Source: Nannochloropsis salina CCMP1776
Lineage: Eukaryota > Sar > Eustigmatophyceae > Eustigmatales > Monodopsidaceae
Assembly: GCA_004565275.1 (NCBI GenBank)
Contig: SDOX01000110.1
Span: 62,246-126,245 of the forward strand
Length of the DNA: 64,000 nucleotides
Direction of reading: 5' to 3'
Shown here: positions 45,912 to 58,700 of the stretch, one piece after another
How positions within the stretch are numbered: position 1 is the first letter of the stretch
How the letters are laid out: each line of letters begins with the position of its first letter
Made by a program: the position numbers and the translations under genes
Notes under the pieces: generated by a model
What the model saw: only the letters and a program-made list of their open reading frames with translations
What the model was told of the DNA's origin: nothing
Databases searched by the model: none

Positions 45912-48638
45912 AAAAAGAATGTCGAGGCGGCGGCATCAGGCAAAGGATCGAATGTTGGATCACCGAGTACTTCTAGTAGTACGTAACCAGAGAGGAGGGA
46001 AACAGTTGGACGCTAAGGCCATCCATCTCTCCACTCCACGCAAGCACGCCCACGTCCTGCCACACTAAGTGAATGTTTCAGAGACGCGGAGCCCACGAAA
46101 CGGCAGAAAAGCGGGGACAAAGCCATTGTTGCAGGTCTCGGCAGCATGCAACGCGCTCACCGATACGGCCCCGAGGCGCACCTGGATTGCCTTGGGCAGG
46201 GGGCTTGCGACGCTCGACCTTCGGCACCTTTCACACAAGTAGATCGACACTAAATGTCTTGGGGAAGCATATGAGCAGCGGGATGGAAATTGGTGGAGTG
46301 CGAGCTAACGCAATGCCATTTTAAGAGTGTACTCTTCCTGCACGCACTTCAGAAAGAGCAGGAAAGAGCACCGAAATAGACTTCACATTTTCTCCATGAT
46401 TATTATCCATGATAACGATCAATTTCTGTAAAATTTGCTTCCAAAGAATTTTACAACTAAACGCGTTGTAATTCTGGAGCCAAAGCAAATTATAGATCTT
46501 GGTGTTCGTGTAAAAAAGTATCATTCAAGACATCTCAAAACTTCGCATCCCAAAAGGTAATTTTATTGACAGTAAAATGTCTTTCTGTCCTCTTCCAATA
46601 CTTTTCAATCGATCTACATAAGTACTACGCTAAAAGTTTGAAGAAGGACTTGAATGTATTAAGATGCTTTCCGCACAGACGTTAAGTGGAGAAAGGATCA
46701 ACATTTCAGCAGTAGGTAAAGTCGTAGGTATTCCCCACTCCCTTTCAAACAGTAGTGGAACGCGTATTGAGACAAAAGCCATGCTGGGGATAGGAAATGA
46801 AAAGAGGGCCGCGAACGATGCGATAATTCTTAATGCGGTAACTTTGCCGCAGGCTCTGCAGCTTACGCACTGTGAGGACGGCACCGCTCCGATGAACCGA
46901 GTTTGGGCGCATCATGTTGTTTGGGCATCTGATGTCAACCATGTGGATGGTCGCACCTATGTTATGTACTTCTTTCTTAATTACCTTAAGTGTCAGACTT
47001 CTGGTTGGAAATTCTGATCTTAGAATCGTTATCTCCATCTTTCATTAAAACGGCACGAACAGTACAGCAGACGATTTGGAAATATCTGCACTCTTGTAGC
47101 TTATCAAGTGTATCATATGACACCTTGGGGTCATTTTCGTGGATTTAGAGGATATTTGTACGCTGCATAACCGACCCTGGGATCAACGATGCTACTTCTG
47201 AGTATCTCCTCATAGTAATCCGGAAACGGGGGTTTCTGAACTTGTGGATGTGAATGTCGATTCCTTATCCAGTAAAAGCGACAATAATGACATGGGGACC
47301 TTCAATTAGTTCTTTGTAAATTTATTTTTTTTCGTACGACAGCTACCTACATGTTGAAAACGTCAAGTATGGTCTCTATATATGGTGGAAGAATTATTTG
47401 TCATTGGACCGGGCGACTGAAGAGGGAAGAAATACACCTCTTCAGAAGAAAAAATGAAAAAATAGATGTGTAAGTCACATTGATTTTAATCAATATCCGT
47501 GGGGACAACAAAGCATTTACGGTCTGCTCGTGCAACACACGGAGATCTTCAAATCCAGATTACGAGCTCCAGAAATGTACTGGTGTCCATACCCGTACAC
47601 TTTGATAAGGAGTCTCACATCCACCATTCTTTCATCTCGTATTCGGTATAGATTTTTGTCGTCGCGGGTTTAACTCGCATGTCCTTGTTTTATGCGCACA
47701 CCTCAATTTTAGACATTTTTATGGCAAAAGCTGATATATCGGGGGAGGTTAAAAGGTTTTGTGTTAGCGATTAGGTTGCCCTTTCCCCAACTCTTTTCAC
47801 CGGTACACCACATTAAATTGGTCCCACAAGCCCAAAATTGCGTACGGGTGTTTTACGTAGTGGGGTTTGGCGTGACAATTTCACTTCCTGGGATCATATT
47901 GAGGCATAACGAAGCAATCAGAACTGATCGGAACGAGAAATCTCAAGACGGACTGATAATTGCCGCACACGATAATTTTCACTTCTTTATACGTTCTTGC
48001 AACCATTAAAGACATATAGGGCGTAGAGAAGAAAGAGACGCGCCTTTGCGGATGGCAACGTGTCGCTTGCTAGCTGGAGGCACTAGCAGAGGTGCTATTC
48101 TCAACGCCGGTACAGTGTTGAGAGTGCGGAGTACAAGAAGTCTTGCTTATGTCATCCAAATACAGCGCCACTCATCGATTGCACATAGTGCATGGTTATC
48201 AAGAAGGATGTCGAGCTCTCCAACCGTAAGAAATAATGCGTACGATAAAACGAAGGGGTTGTAGCTTGTAAATTTATCACGCCTCAACTGTCTCGAACTT
48301 TACAATCACATGCAGTGCGGACCAGTCGAAGGCAGTAAAAACGGACACTGGCAGGGAAGGAATAGAAATCATGCTTGGTGGCCCTCAAAACAAGGCTTGT
48401 GGGTGCTGGGCGCGTTAGCTATAGCAGGGCTTCACTTAGGGGCGAAGGGCACTACCAGAATGGACGAGGGGGACGAAAGGGAGGTGAGTTGCTTGGGACT
48501 GATCCCATCTGGAGTGCAATATGCTTGATGGGGACTATAGAACATCGCGGAAATTCTAAGGAGGCTTGAAGGTTTCCATATTCAACTTTAAGCTCCATGT
48601 ATATTAATTTGCCTTCTATAACCTTTTTGTTGGGTGTG
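45912..48638. other. AT-rich stretch without a recognised gene
   Basis: 2.7 kb upstream of the ceramidase and PRPP synthetase genes. Overlapping open frames at 46664-47017 (+) and 46745-47038 (-) are the longest, and I recognise neither. 47417-47445 contains an inverted repeat CTGAAGAG...CTCTTCAG. The segment 48040-48270 (+) also stays open for 70 codons without a domain. The sequence differs from the flanking gene islands and may include decayed mobile DNA, but I see no diagnostic motif. Confidence 0.4.
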
Positions 48639-51600
48639 ATGCAGGTGGAGGAAGGATGGTACGCAAGTGAGGTCGCTGAGCGCCTCGCTCGACGCACCAG
48701 CCGAACATTTGAAGAACTGAAGGCAAAGTGGCGATGGTCCGCAGGTAAAAGGAGGGATCCGAAGCGATACGAGGGAGATCTATACTATTTAGAGATATAT
48801 CCCCCGCTGGAAAGGCGTGTACGAGATCTTTCTTGCGATTTTGTCGATCCGAAGTCCTTTCGATTGTCTGCCAGTCACCGACCGATCTGAGGCGAGGTCC
48901 ACGGGCTCGTCAAATCCTTCTCGACAAAGACCGCGTCGAACCCTTCCCTCTCTTTACACTGAATATTATCCTTTTTTCTCGTCTTCCCTTCCTCTTCTTC
49001 TTCCGGCCTACTTTCCTGTCGTTTGCTCCCGTGTACTCGGCCGTGGCCGTTTTCGTTCCGCTCTCCGGACCTCCACCGCGTTCCATAACCTCCCTCCTCC
49101 GCCGTCCCCTCTACCCTCTCCCAGCGGAAGGCCCCCGCCAGGACCCAGCAACCATCTCAAACCTCGTCGTTTTCTCGGGCTCCTCTCACCCTCTACTTGC
49201 TGAGGAGATCTGCGACTACTTAAACATACCCGTTGGAAACAGCGTGGTGAAACGGTCCGTTATCTGGCTCTCTTTTTCCCTCCCTGCCCTGGGTTGTCTA
49301 CCGTCCTCGCCCACGCTTACTTCATCTCTTGCTTTTCTCTTCAGCGTTTCTTCTGTGTTTCTTCCCTGTTTTTCTTTTTTCCTTCCCCCTGCCTCGAAGC
49401 TAATGACGAGAAGCAATCCTGTCTCGTTACCAGACAGATGCCCTCCCTCCCAGGCATGTAAACACGGTGATCTTTCACTCCTCGCGCGTTATGTGGACGG
49501 TCTCTATCTTTCTCTCATACCCTCCCTCCTTCCGTCTTCGGGGGGTCCCTCAGACGCCATTCTCTCTTACCTTCTCTTTCCTCCCATTCCTCCTCCCTCT
49601 CTCCTCCCAGCTTCGCGGACGGTGAGGTCTTCATCCGCATCCTGCAAGAAATTCGAGGCCGCGACTGTTTCGTCATCATCCCTACCAACTCCAACGACAA
49701 GTCAGTCCTCGAGCCCTTCGTTTTCCCCTTTTTTCTCCTCTCTTCCTGCCTGGTTGTGAGATGCGACGGGCTCTCTTTCCGAATTTCTGCTTGCCGCTCT
49801 TTGCTTCCCCCTTTCGATTCCTTCTCCCTCACCCAACCTGTCTTTCCTTAACTCTCTTTCTTTCCCTCCCTAGTGTGATCGAACTCCTACTCTCCATCTC
49901 CACCATGCGGCGTGCCTCCGCTAAGCGCATCACGGCCGTCATTCCGTACTTTGGATACGCGAGACAGGTCGGACTTCTCAGTGCTTTTACTTGGCTGGCA
50001 TTTTTGATCTCCCATTAGCGCATGCTTTTTCCTGGATTTTTCCTTTACCGTCATCTTCACACTATTGGCACTGTCCTCTCCGCGGATTTCATCGTTTAAG
50101 TCTCCTCCCCCCGGCTCTTTATTAGCGTCCGCCACCCTATCCTTCTTCTGGCCTGCTTTTTCGTTGTCCAAAATTGCGATCGTGTCTCTGCTGCTCTTCC
50201 TCCCTACCAATCACGATAGATCGCGAAATAGATCCGGACCCTCCTCACACTTTCTGTCATTGTACCAAGGCTTCGTCCACGCCTCAGGCCCCTCCTTTTA
50301 AGCTTATGTTTCTCATTCTTTCTTTTCCTTAGGACCAACGCACCCCTTTTCGCCGCGAACCGATCGCAGCAGCCGATATCGCTCGCATGCTGGAAGTACG
50401 TTGTTCCCACCCTCCTTTTTCCAGCCTCCCCCTCTTTGCCTCCCTGATCCCTGTCTGTGTTTGCTCGCTGTTTGCTTCCCGTCGTCCACCTTTCTTTGCG
50501 GCCAGGCCTACCTGATTCGCAAATGATTTATCTAGGGTGTTCTGCCTTGTCCTCAGCCTTTCGGAAGGATCACCCTCAGGCGTGTGTCTGGGACACGGAG
50601 GATCGCATGCTCGATTGCAATCTTCTCGCGACCCTCGGTCATCTATGACCGCATTGTGTTCCCTCTCTGTTATCCCGCCTTCCCGCCTCTTTCTTCCCTC
50701 TCTTCCCATTGTAGGAGGTGGGCGTGGACCGCGTCGTCTCTGTTGACCTCCACTCCGGTCAGATCCAGGTGCGTCAGGGGGCGGAGAGAGGGAGGGGAGG
50801 GACACTTATTAGGCAGACACGAACTGGAACTGAACGGATGAGTATTTTCGTGTACTTTCTAGAAGGCTGTCTTATCGGACAATCTCTTTGGCCTGGTCTA
50901 CCCTCCCTCATTCTCCCTTCCCTGCACACCGCCTCCAGGGGTTCTTCTCCCCCCGCGTCCCCGTCGATCACCTTACCCCCGCCGCCGCCGCCGCCGCCTA
51001 CTTCGTCGAGAACGTGCCTGACTTCAAGCGGCACGCCTTGCACGTGCGTGCCAGCGTTTTCTTGCTTTCTTTTCCCTTGTCCCCCTCCACGCCTTGTGCT
51101 CGCTCCCAGCATTCCATAGTGCTTCGCCTGCCGATGTTTCTTATTCGTCATTTCTCTGGCCTTCCCAAATTTTCCTTTTCCCCAGCCCGCGGGGGTCTCC
51201 TCCTCCTCCCGCTACACTGTCCTCAACCGTGCCACCAGCCTAGGTAAGATTTTCTCACGCCCAGAGATCGGAAGGAGTAAATTGGACCAAGCGACTCCCA
51301 CGTCACGGCCCATCAAGATGACGCGTGTCGCTCAATTTGATCGCACACCCTTGCATTCCCTCTTGTGTTCCATCGAACCCCCCTCGCCAGGCCCGTGTCC
51401 CATGGTCACCGTCGTCGCCCCCCACGAAGGACAAGTTCGCCGCGCTCGCATTTTCCGCGAACGACTTTCGAAGCTCCTAGGGCCCCAGGTCTCCGTCGAC
51501 ATGGTGAGACGAGGGGATATCGCGATATGATCCAAACGACAACACTAGCCCTTTCTTTTCCCCGCGGTCTGCTTCCACCTGTACCTACGTACTCTTTTCC

Positions 51601-52968
51601 CTCCCCTGTTTCCAAACTTTTTCACATCTTGTCCCTCGCTTGCTCTCATCATTTTTTTCTTTTCTGTTCCTTCAGGGATTTCGCTGGAGTCCACGTACTT
51701 CTACTTCCCCTTCTCTTTTCTCTTTGCCTGTCGCTGCTGTCCATCTTTTACCGCTCACTTTCTCACCTCATCCTTCCCTCCTTCCTCTCAGGCCATGGTC
51801 TCCAAATTTCGGGATGCGGATGGCCGCATTTTCCGACAGCTGATCGGTGATGTTACGGGGTGCGTAAGCTCTCTCTTCTTCCTTCCTATGGACGTCGTTT
51901 TCCCGTCCTTGGAACGGTGGATGAGGGACAGATGCAAACAAACCAGAGTTGATTCTGATCTTGACGCCTATAACCCACTCTCCCTGTTTTGAATCCAGGC
52001 GGACGTGCATAATCGTCGACGACCTCCTAGACACGGGGAAGACCTTGGCCACCACGGTGGATTTGCTCAAGGGGGAGGGCGCCGATAGGGTCTATGGCTT
52101 TGCGACGCATGCGCGGTACAGCCATTATCTTTTCTCCCTTTCTCCCTCCACCCTCTTATTTATTCCGCAGCATGTTTCTCTTTCTTGCTCTCGAAACACC
52201 ACGCCTTCTTCTCTTTTCTTACCTGTCCTTCCTCCGTACTTCCTCTCTGTATTCAAGTTTCTCGAGAGACGGACAGAAACGAGTCCAAGAATGTGAGAAT
52301 CTTCAGTTCGTGGTGGTCACCAATACCATGCCCCTAGAGGGAGGAAAGAGCAGGTAGAAGAGGGCAGAGGGAGAGAAAGAGGAGGGCGAGACAGGGAATG
52401 GAGAAGGCAGGGAAAGTTGAAGCGAGGGAGGGAGAGAGGGAGGGAGTAAAAGAGGGAGGGACAGAAGGAGGGAGTAGGGGAGGAAGGAAGACTCGTACCT
52501 CAGGTATGACTTTGCCCACTCGTATACTGCCCCGGCCCTAGACCACTTGGCTTTTCCCTCAGATCGGAGCTTGATTCGGCGTTGACTATCCTTAAGTCAA
52601 GATCCTTTATCCTCTCGCCGAATGCTCCATTCCCCGATGCTCAGTGCCCTCCTGAGACAAGTCCTTAATCACCAACACAACTCTCTCTATCTGGAATTTC
52701 CCCCAGGGCCATCGAGATTCATCCCCTTCACGACAAGATTCATCAACTGTCGGTAGCGCCCCTCATTGCCGAGGCCATCCTCAATATTCACGACTGCGGC
52801 AGTGTCTCGAGTGTTGTGGCAGGTGAGGGAGGGTTGGTAGGCGGGAAAAACGAAGAGGGTTATGCTGAAGGAGGCTCTCATGCATTTGACAGGGGACCAG
52901 GAGATGCAAAGCGTGCTGGAAAAGTCAGCCTCGAACAGGGAGCCTTGAGGAAAAGTGCGGGAAGATAG
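48639..52968 (+). CDS. PRPS: Ribose-phosphate pyrophosphokinase (PRPP synthetase)
   Basis: Makes PRPP from ribose 5-phosphate and ATP for purine, pyrimidine, His and Trp synthesis. Exons: (48639-48744, tentative), 49122-49254, 49611-49700, 49874-49967, 50333-50395, 50715-50768, 50939-51043, 51186-51243, 51391-51503, 51792-51859, 51999-52115, 52267-52353, 52707-52968. All phases agree. Landmarks: [60 protein letters not shown], the cation-binding [31 protein letters not shown], the PRPP loop [52 protein letters not shown] and PYFGYARQ are class I-like. The first exon is tentative: its phase fits, but [21 protein letters not shown] is not a known PRPS N-terminus. The tail reads open for about 50 codons past SVSSVVAG to a TAG at 52966; family members usually end near there, so a further intron is possible. 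Confidence 0.9.
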
Positions 52969-53799
52969 GCCCTTGTCCCGCACGGATGTTTCAAGGGAGT
53001 GTCAGGGGGCGACGGGCGGGAAGGGGAGGGGATCGCCATGGAAGGGTGTGTGCAGAGCTTGACGGTTTGCCTGGTGGCAAAGGCTGGCTCTCCACCATGG
53101 GATAAGCGAAGTAGCGAGCTCTTCCAGTACAAGTCGTATTTAGATTTATTGTGAGGGAGTACTCGAGGAACTTGCTCTAAGCCCTCCTTTGGCCCCCATT
53201 TATTCAGAGTAACAATGCATTGAAATCAAAAGCTACCTTTCTCTCAGTCCGTGACTGTCCAGGGAGCGTTTTCTGCATACCCTGGGGTGGATCATATATC
53301 TTTGTCAAAAGTGCTTTTCGTCTACGGTCAATACCTCCAATCCGTACGTCTCCCGCCTTCAGAGATGTAGCTTGTGAAAGAAGTTACAGGACCATCCAGT
53401 AGTGGCCTGGAGAATGCTCGTAAGTTAGATCGTCATCATTCCCAGATTATTTTACTCAAGCATCCCTCGCGGTTGGTAACCGCCATTCCCAGATGTCCGT
53501 TCAACACGATTCTCAGACTTTTCCTGTTCTACCTTGCTTGTTGTCTTTGGGGTGCAGATGTCGTTACCTCAGACTCACGACCATCGATCATTTGCAGCAC
53601 TCGTAGCCTTCTTCGTACTGCTTCCCGTCTCCTATTTGCAAAGCCGGTTTACTTTTTCAACTGCATCGCTCCCTCATGTTTAGACGTTTTCACGGGCACC
53701 GGCCTCTCTTCACTTTCCTCTCCAGCTCTCCACATATACGGAATCAGCTACTGCTACAAGCACGCAAATTGAAGCTGCTCGACAGGATCCTTTGCTTTC
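52969..53799. other. Convergent region between PRPP synthetase and MYB genes
   Basis: No open frame with recognisable content. 53374-53772 (+) is open, but its translation is unremarkable and it overlaps what should be 3' sequence of the two flanking genes. Confidence 0.45.
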
Positions 53800-54680
53800 T
53801 TACTGGGGATAGGGAGTACCTTCTCCGTCAGTCGTTGGGTTGGCAATGAAGTTTTCCTGATTGAGATATGTGTTTTCTGCTGTATTCTCACCATTGACAG
53901 TCTTCTTTCCATCATTCAAGGCCCCGATCCCGCTCTCAGCACATATTTTGACCAAATTTATATATTGCTGAGCTCCCTGCACTTCCTGTTGCCTTTTCGC
54001 ATCCTCATTGCCCTGGGTCCCCTCGTGTTCACATTCCTTCTGCTCTCCTTGCCTCAGCATAAGCTCGTGAGACTCCTCCCCTTGAGGCTCATTCTGGCTT
54101 TCCAGGGGCAAAATAGCTTCTTGGTCTCTTTTTTCACTGTTCCCTTCCCTCACTTTCGCTTTGTCTACCTCTTCTAAGCTCTCGTGATGGTTTATATGCC
54201 CCCCGGCTACGACTGTCTCTGCCTCAGTCGGAGGGAGGAGCACGGGCGGGTCGCTGCCGAGGGAGGCATGCAGCTTTAGGAAGTACTGATGTGCATGCAA
54301 TTTGATCTGGCGGAGGTAAAGGGGTGGACAGTGGCAAGATAACACTTGAGAATGGCAAGGTTGCAACCTCGGTACTTTGCTTTTCTCGCTGGCCCTTCCC
54401 AGAAACATGCTTCCCCGCTCACCTCCATGACACTTCGCTCCTTTCCCACACTCGCCGCCAGTATCGCCCATTCCCTCCCCGTCCACGCATGTTTTGATTG
54501 ATGACTGCTGTGACTACCTGGATTCAAGGCCCCCTTCTGGGATACCGACTTGGCATCGCCTTCCTCGACTGGTGGTGCGGACAATTCGAAAGAGACTGAC
54601 GAAGGAGGCTGTGGAACAGCGGCAGGTGCCAGCCTTTCCAACGCAGCCAGAAGACGACAATGCTCTTCCATGGAGAAGGG
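53800..54680 (-). CDS. MYB-related transcription factor of SHAQKYF type (5' end not found)
   Basis: DNA-binding regulator with a single MYB repeat. Exons (complement): 54680-54423 and 54306-53800, joined in phase. The repeat opens PFSMEEHCRLLAALERLAP. A 45-residue insertion follows, then WTGREWAILAASVGKERSVM and, across the splice, EIKLHAHQYFLKLHASLG. The last element matches the (S)HAQ(K)YF recognition helix, with LHAHQYF in place of SHAQKYF. The first conserved Trp of the repeat must lie in an upstream exon, because the visible exon starts right after an acceptor (TATATAG at about 54681-54687). The C-terminal 130 residues are Glu/Gln/Asn rich and look disordered. It is divergent from the cyclohydrolase-like gene, about 1 kb apart, so the two may share regulatory sequence. 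Confidence 0.75.
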
Positions 54681-55705
54681 CTATATAAATTATGTTCATT
54701 CGTGTACGACGGAGAACTGAATAATATACTCCCAAAACCTAAACCGGCTTCATTCATTTTCAAGATCATGTATCCCGAGCCGTCTTAGATCATACACTCT
54801 GAGCCGTGTCGAATGTTATACTCCGACTCGTCTTCCTTCTACGTCCGCACAGACTGTACCTTGTAGGGCAACTGATATTGATTTGTCATTGTGATTTGAT
54901 ATGAAGTCAAGAAAGGGGACGAAGTTGGGAAGTGACGACGGTGACGCTACGTATGAAAGGAAAATACCTGCATTGAAAAATAGTAAAATGCTCAAATGAA
55001 GAATGCGCATTGGTCGGTGAATGAGTACCTTTTGATGGTAAAGTGCTTGAAAGCTTCGCTTAAGGTTCCCTGCCTCGTGAGGAGGAGGGAAGAAAGACGT
55101 AACGCTGAAGAAGAGTCAAGACCTCCGTGATAGGGTGCACACAAAAGGCTGCCTTCAGTATGATCTCAACGAAAAATTGAGCAATAATCACATCCAATTT
55201 GTCTACGTGATTGTGCAGCAGTTGAGTGGCATAGAAGAAAAGTGTGCAGCTGGTATTAGGAGGAGGTTGGCTACTCATATACTCATATTATTCACGAATG
55301 ATAAGGAGGGAAAGATCAGGCATTTCGCTCATAGGTGCATCCTTAGGCGAGGAAGTATTCAGTCCAATAGAACATAAAAAGACAGCGAGGACGGAAGGGA
55401 AGACTAGTAATCCTTGCCAAAGTGGCCCATTGTGCATGCGGTGCAGGGGCTCAAACCATCGCGGGATCGATTTGAGCGAACGAGGCGAGGGATTGAAGAG
55501 GCCAGCAAAAAAGACTGCTCATCCATTATTTCAAAGGAAGCCATTTCTCTTACAAGGCCCGGATACTCAATAAATGTATTCTCATATATCTATATTGGAC
55601 AAATATGTAGTTTCAGAACCTTTACGCGTGGAAATTAAAAGGCCGTGGATACACCTTTGCGAGGAGGGACCGATATACATTCATCACTTCTCTTCAACTG
55701 ACACC
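54681..55705. other. Divergent intergenic region between MYB and the cyclohydrolase-like gene
   Basis: About 1 kb. It should hold the missing first exon(s) of the MYB gene and the promoters of both genes. AT-rich around 54690-54720 and 55560-55600. I could not identify the MYB first exon. Confidence 0.45.
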
Positions 55706-58700
55706 ATGCATGGCATTTCGACCCTGGGCAAGCGTCGGAGCTCTATTGATGGTACGCGATATTTCTTTTCTTTTGAGGCTGGGCTGGAGCAGCGTGATGA
55801 GACCTGCCACCATCCGCCTGGCGTCATTGCCACGAGAAGTCAGTCTCAGACTGCCTCACCATCTCATCTCATGTCCTGAAGCGACTACCCTTAGCAAGCA
55901 CGCCATTCCATCTAATCTCCTCACATACATCCTATTGTCACAGAATCGACCATCCCTGAGCCTGATCTGGCCAAGCCAGAGTGCTACACTCTCACCACTC
56001 ACGATCAACAGTTTGGCTCTGACCCTATCCCCATGAAGGTAAGAGACAATAAGTCCAGGAACGAGTAGGCAACCTCGAAGCGAGCCCAGTCGTGTTCTTG
56101 AGGACACTCACCATTCTCACCCACCTCATGCAACGCGACAGTGGGGCGAGGAGGACCCCGAGGTCCGCGGGCCCATCGTTGCCACCACGCGGCACCAGAG
56201 CCAGGTAGGAGAGGAGGAGGAAGGAGGAGGGAATACAAATGGAATGGGACGCATCAAGTGTAGTCAGTACCATAAAAGAAGAGCCAACTTGGAAACTGAA
56301 TCTTCGGTTTTCGTCTCCCCACCCGACAGAGGAACGCCATCGGAGCCCACTCAGGCTCCTATTGCATTTACAAGGTGCGAATGGACTGGCCAGCGCCTTC
56401 CTCTTCCCACTCGCTCACGCACCCCCCTATATATTCCCTCTTTCAGGCCCTAGCAGTCGCAGCCGGGGTGCTGGACCCCTACTACAAGCCTAGGTTCGAG
56501 AACACGACGCCCGTGGCCAAGATCGGGCCCTTTCCCCAGTGGTGGGTGGAGGGGGAGGGCGGGTTGGGATGAGGCCGGGCGGATACAGGGGAGGCATAAA
56601 GTGCGGCATATAGGGTGCTAGTTGAGGAGGCATCGGGAGTCTTATCTCGGCTGGCCGACGCTTTCCCGACAGTCAGCCCGAGCTCATCTCACTTTCTTAT
56701 CCAATCCTCTTCGATACCTCCCTCTTCCCTTTCCTTGACGCCCGCTTGGCCTTAGGTGGGCACACCACAAGATCGTCGCCATGGATCCTTTCGGTCACGT
56801 CACTCAGGTTGGCGTTCAGCCCTCATTCTTACCCTCCTCCTGTCCCTTCGCCGGCCCGTATCCTTTTCCCCTCCAAGGTGATCCGCCCTCTTCCCCGCTC
56901 AATGCGACCGTCCTCCCCTTCGATAATTACAGGAGGCTTTCTCCGCGTACCTCCGGAAGGGCTTCGACATACGTCCTACCATCGCCGTGACCAAGGTGAG
57001 GAAGACACTTGTCAGGAGAAGGGGGGGGGAGGGAGGAAGGAAAGCTTCCTCTCTCAGTCAAGACCTACGCGGGGCTTGACCCGGTCCTTGTCCTCATCTC
57101 CTCGTTCTCGTCTCACACCCCCCTTATCTCAGGCACACATCGAGCTCTCCGAGATTAGCCAGGTAATCCCCTAGCCTCCTCACGGCTTTACAGGGGCTGG
57201 CCTCCTCACGGCTTGACCTTTGTCCTCTCCTGCCGCCCGCTTAGGTCCTGCTATCGTTTCCATTCCCCCACCGAACTCCTACCTTCCCCTCTCTACCCTC
57301 CCAGGCGATGAAGTTGGGCCGCTTGCACGCGGATGGAAATGTGCTGACCAAAGACGGGCAAGTGAATGTGACCAAGGTAAGGGGCGGGAGGGGGAAAGGG
57401 GGGAATCTGGGGAGGGATGAGGCGAGCTACGACGGCTCGTAGAGAGGTCTGTGAGCGCGATCCTTTCCCGCACATGCCATTCCTGAGCCTGGAGGATACC
57501 CCAAAACCCCAAAACTCCATGCCCGCTATCCCCTCGTCTCCATGCGCGCCTTCTTGACGCTCCTTCCCCCTAGGCTGCCATTGAGCCGGTCTGGTACCTG
57601 CCTGCGGTGGCGGAGCGCTTCTCTGTCTCGGAGGCCAAGCTCCGCGAGACCCTCTTCGTGGAGACCAACATGATGTACCCCGAGCTCATCACCCGCCCCG
57701 ACATCAAGGTAACCCGGCTTACGATTTGCTCGAGATGTTGTGGCATCTGTCTCCTACCGCTCTGTCAACCCTTTGCCCCCTTCTCTGTCGCTCCTACCCT
57801 TTCTTTTCCCCCAGTCATCGCATTTTCGCCTCAGTTCGCCTGCATTCTCTCCGTTACTCCTCTACTCTTCCCTCTCTCACGCTGCCCCCTCCACCAGGTT
57901 TTCCTTCCCCCCATCGGCGGCAGCACTGTCTACATTTTCGGCGACCCCGAGAAAATTCCTGACGAGAGCGTGCCTCTCACGGCCCGGGTCCACGACGAGT
58001 GCAACGGTGAATCTTTGTGTGACAGGTTTTCAAAACACCCGCTGAATGATCAACCAAAACCGTGCCATACTCAGACTCACACATACCTTCGCCCCTCCGC
58101 CCCGCCCTCTCTCCCTCTCTGCCGTTGTTTCCCCCAGGATCCGATGTGTTTGGGTCCGACATTTGCACTTGCCGGCCGTACTTGATCCACGCGATCGAGG
58201 AGTGTGTGAGAACGGCGGTTGAGGGCGGGACCGGTGAGCAAGGAGGGGGATGGGAAGGGGAAGGAGTGAAGGGGATGGTCGCTGCCTTCGGCATTTTTCC
58301 AAGATGGGTTTAGCTCTAGAACAACTCGTCACAACGTTTGATGGACGAATATTGCACACTCCTGACGCTTGCCCTCCCTTCCGTCCTCCCAGGCATCATC
58401 GTGTATTACCGGAAGGAGGGGAGGGCGCTGGGCGAGGTGACCAAGTACCTCGTCTACAACATGCGCAAGCGCCAGGAAGGTGAGAGCCCTCGCCCCGACG
58501 GGCCACTCCTGCCACCGCTTCTCACCTACCTCGTGTCAGTCCTATGCCCCAGGGACAGCGGGTCCCCCGTCTTTTTTTTCCTCTCTGTAGCAGCAGCACG
58601 CCTCCTCCCACACTCCCTCGGCCCCTTCCTAATCCCTATCCCTCCTCAAACCTTCTCAACGTTGTGTCTGGTATTCCTTCGATATGTTTTTAATTGCTTG

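Noticed and set aside
46664-47038. Overlapping sense and antisense open frames as a gene or a retroelement fragment
   Set aside because: No diagnostic motif of any gene or element family is visible. Length is within chance for this base composition.
47417-47445. Hairpin CTGAAGAG...CTCTTCAG as a terminator or small RNA
   Set aside because: An eight-base stem with a 12-base loop and no flanking context. Common by chance.
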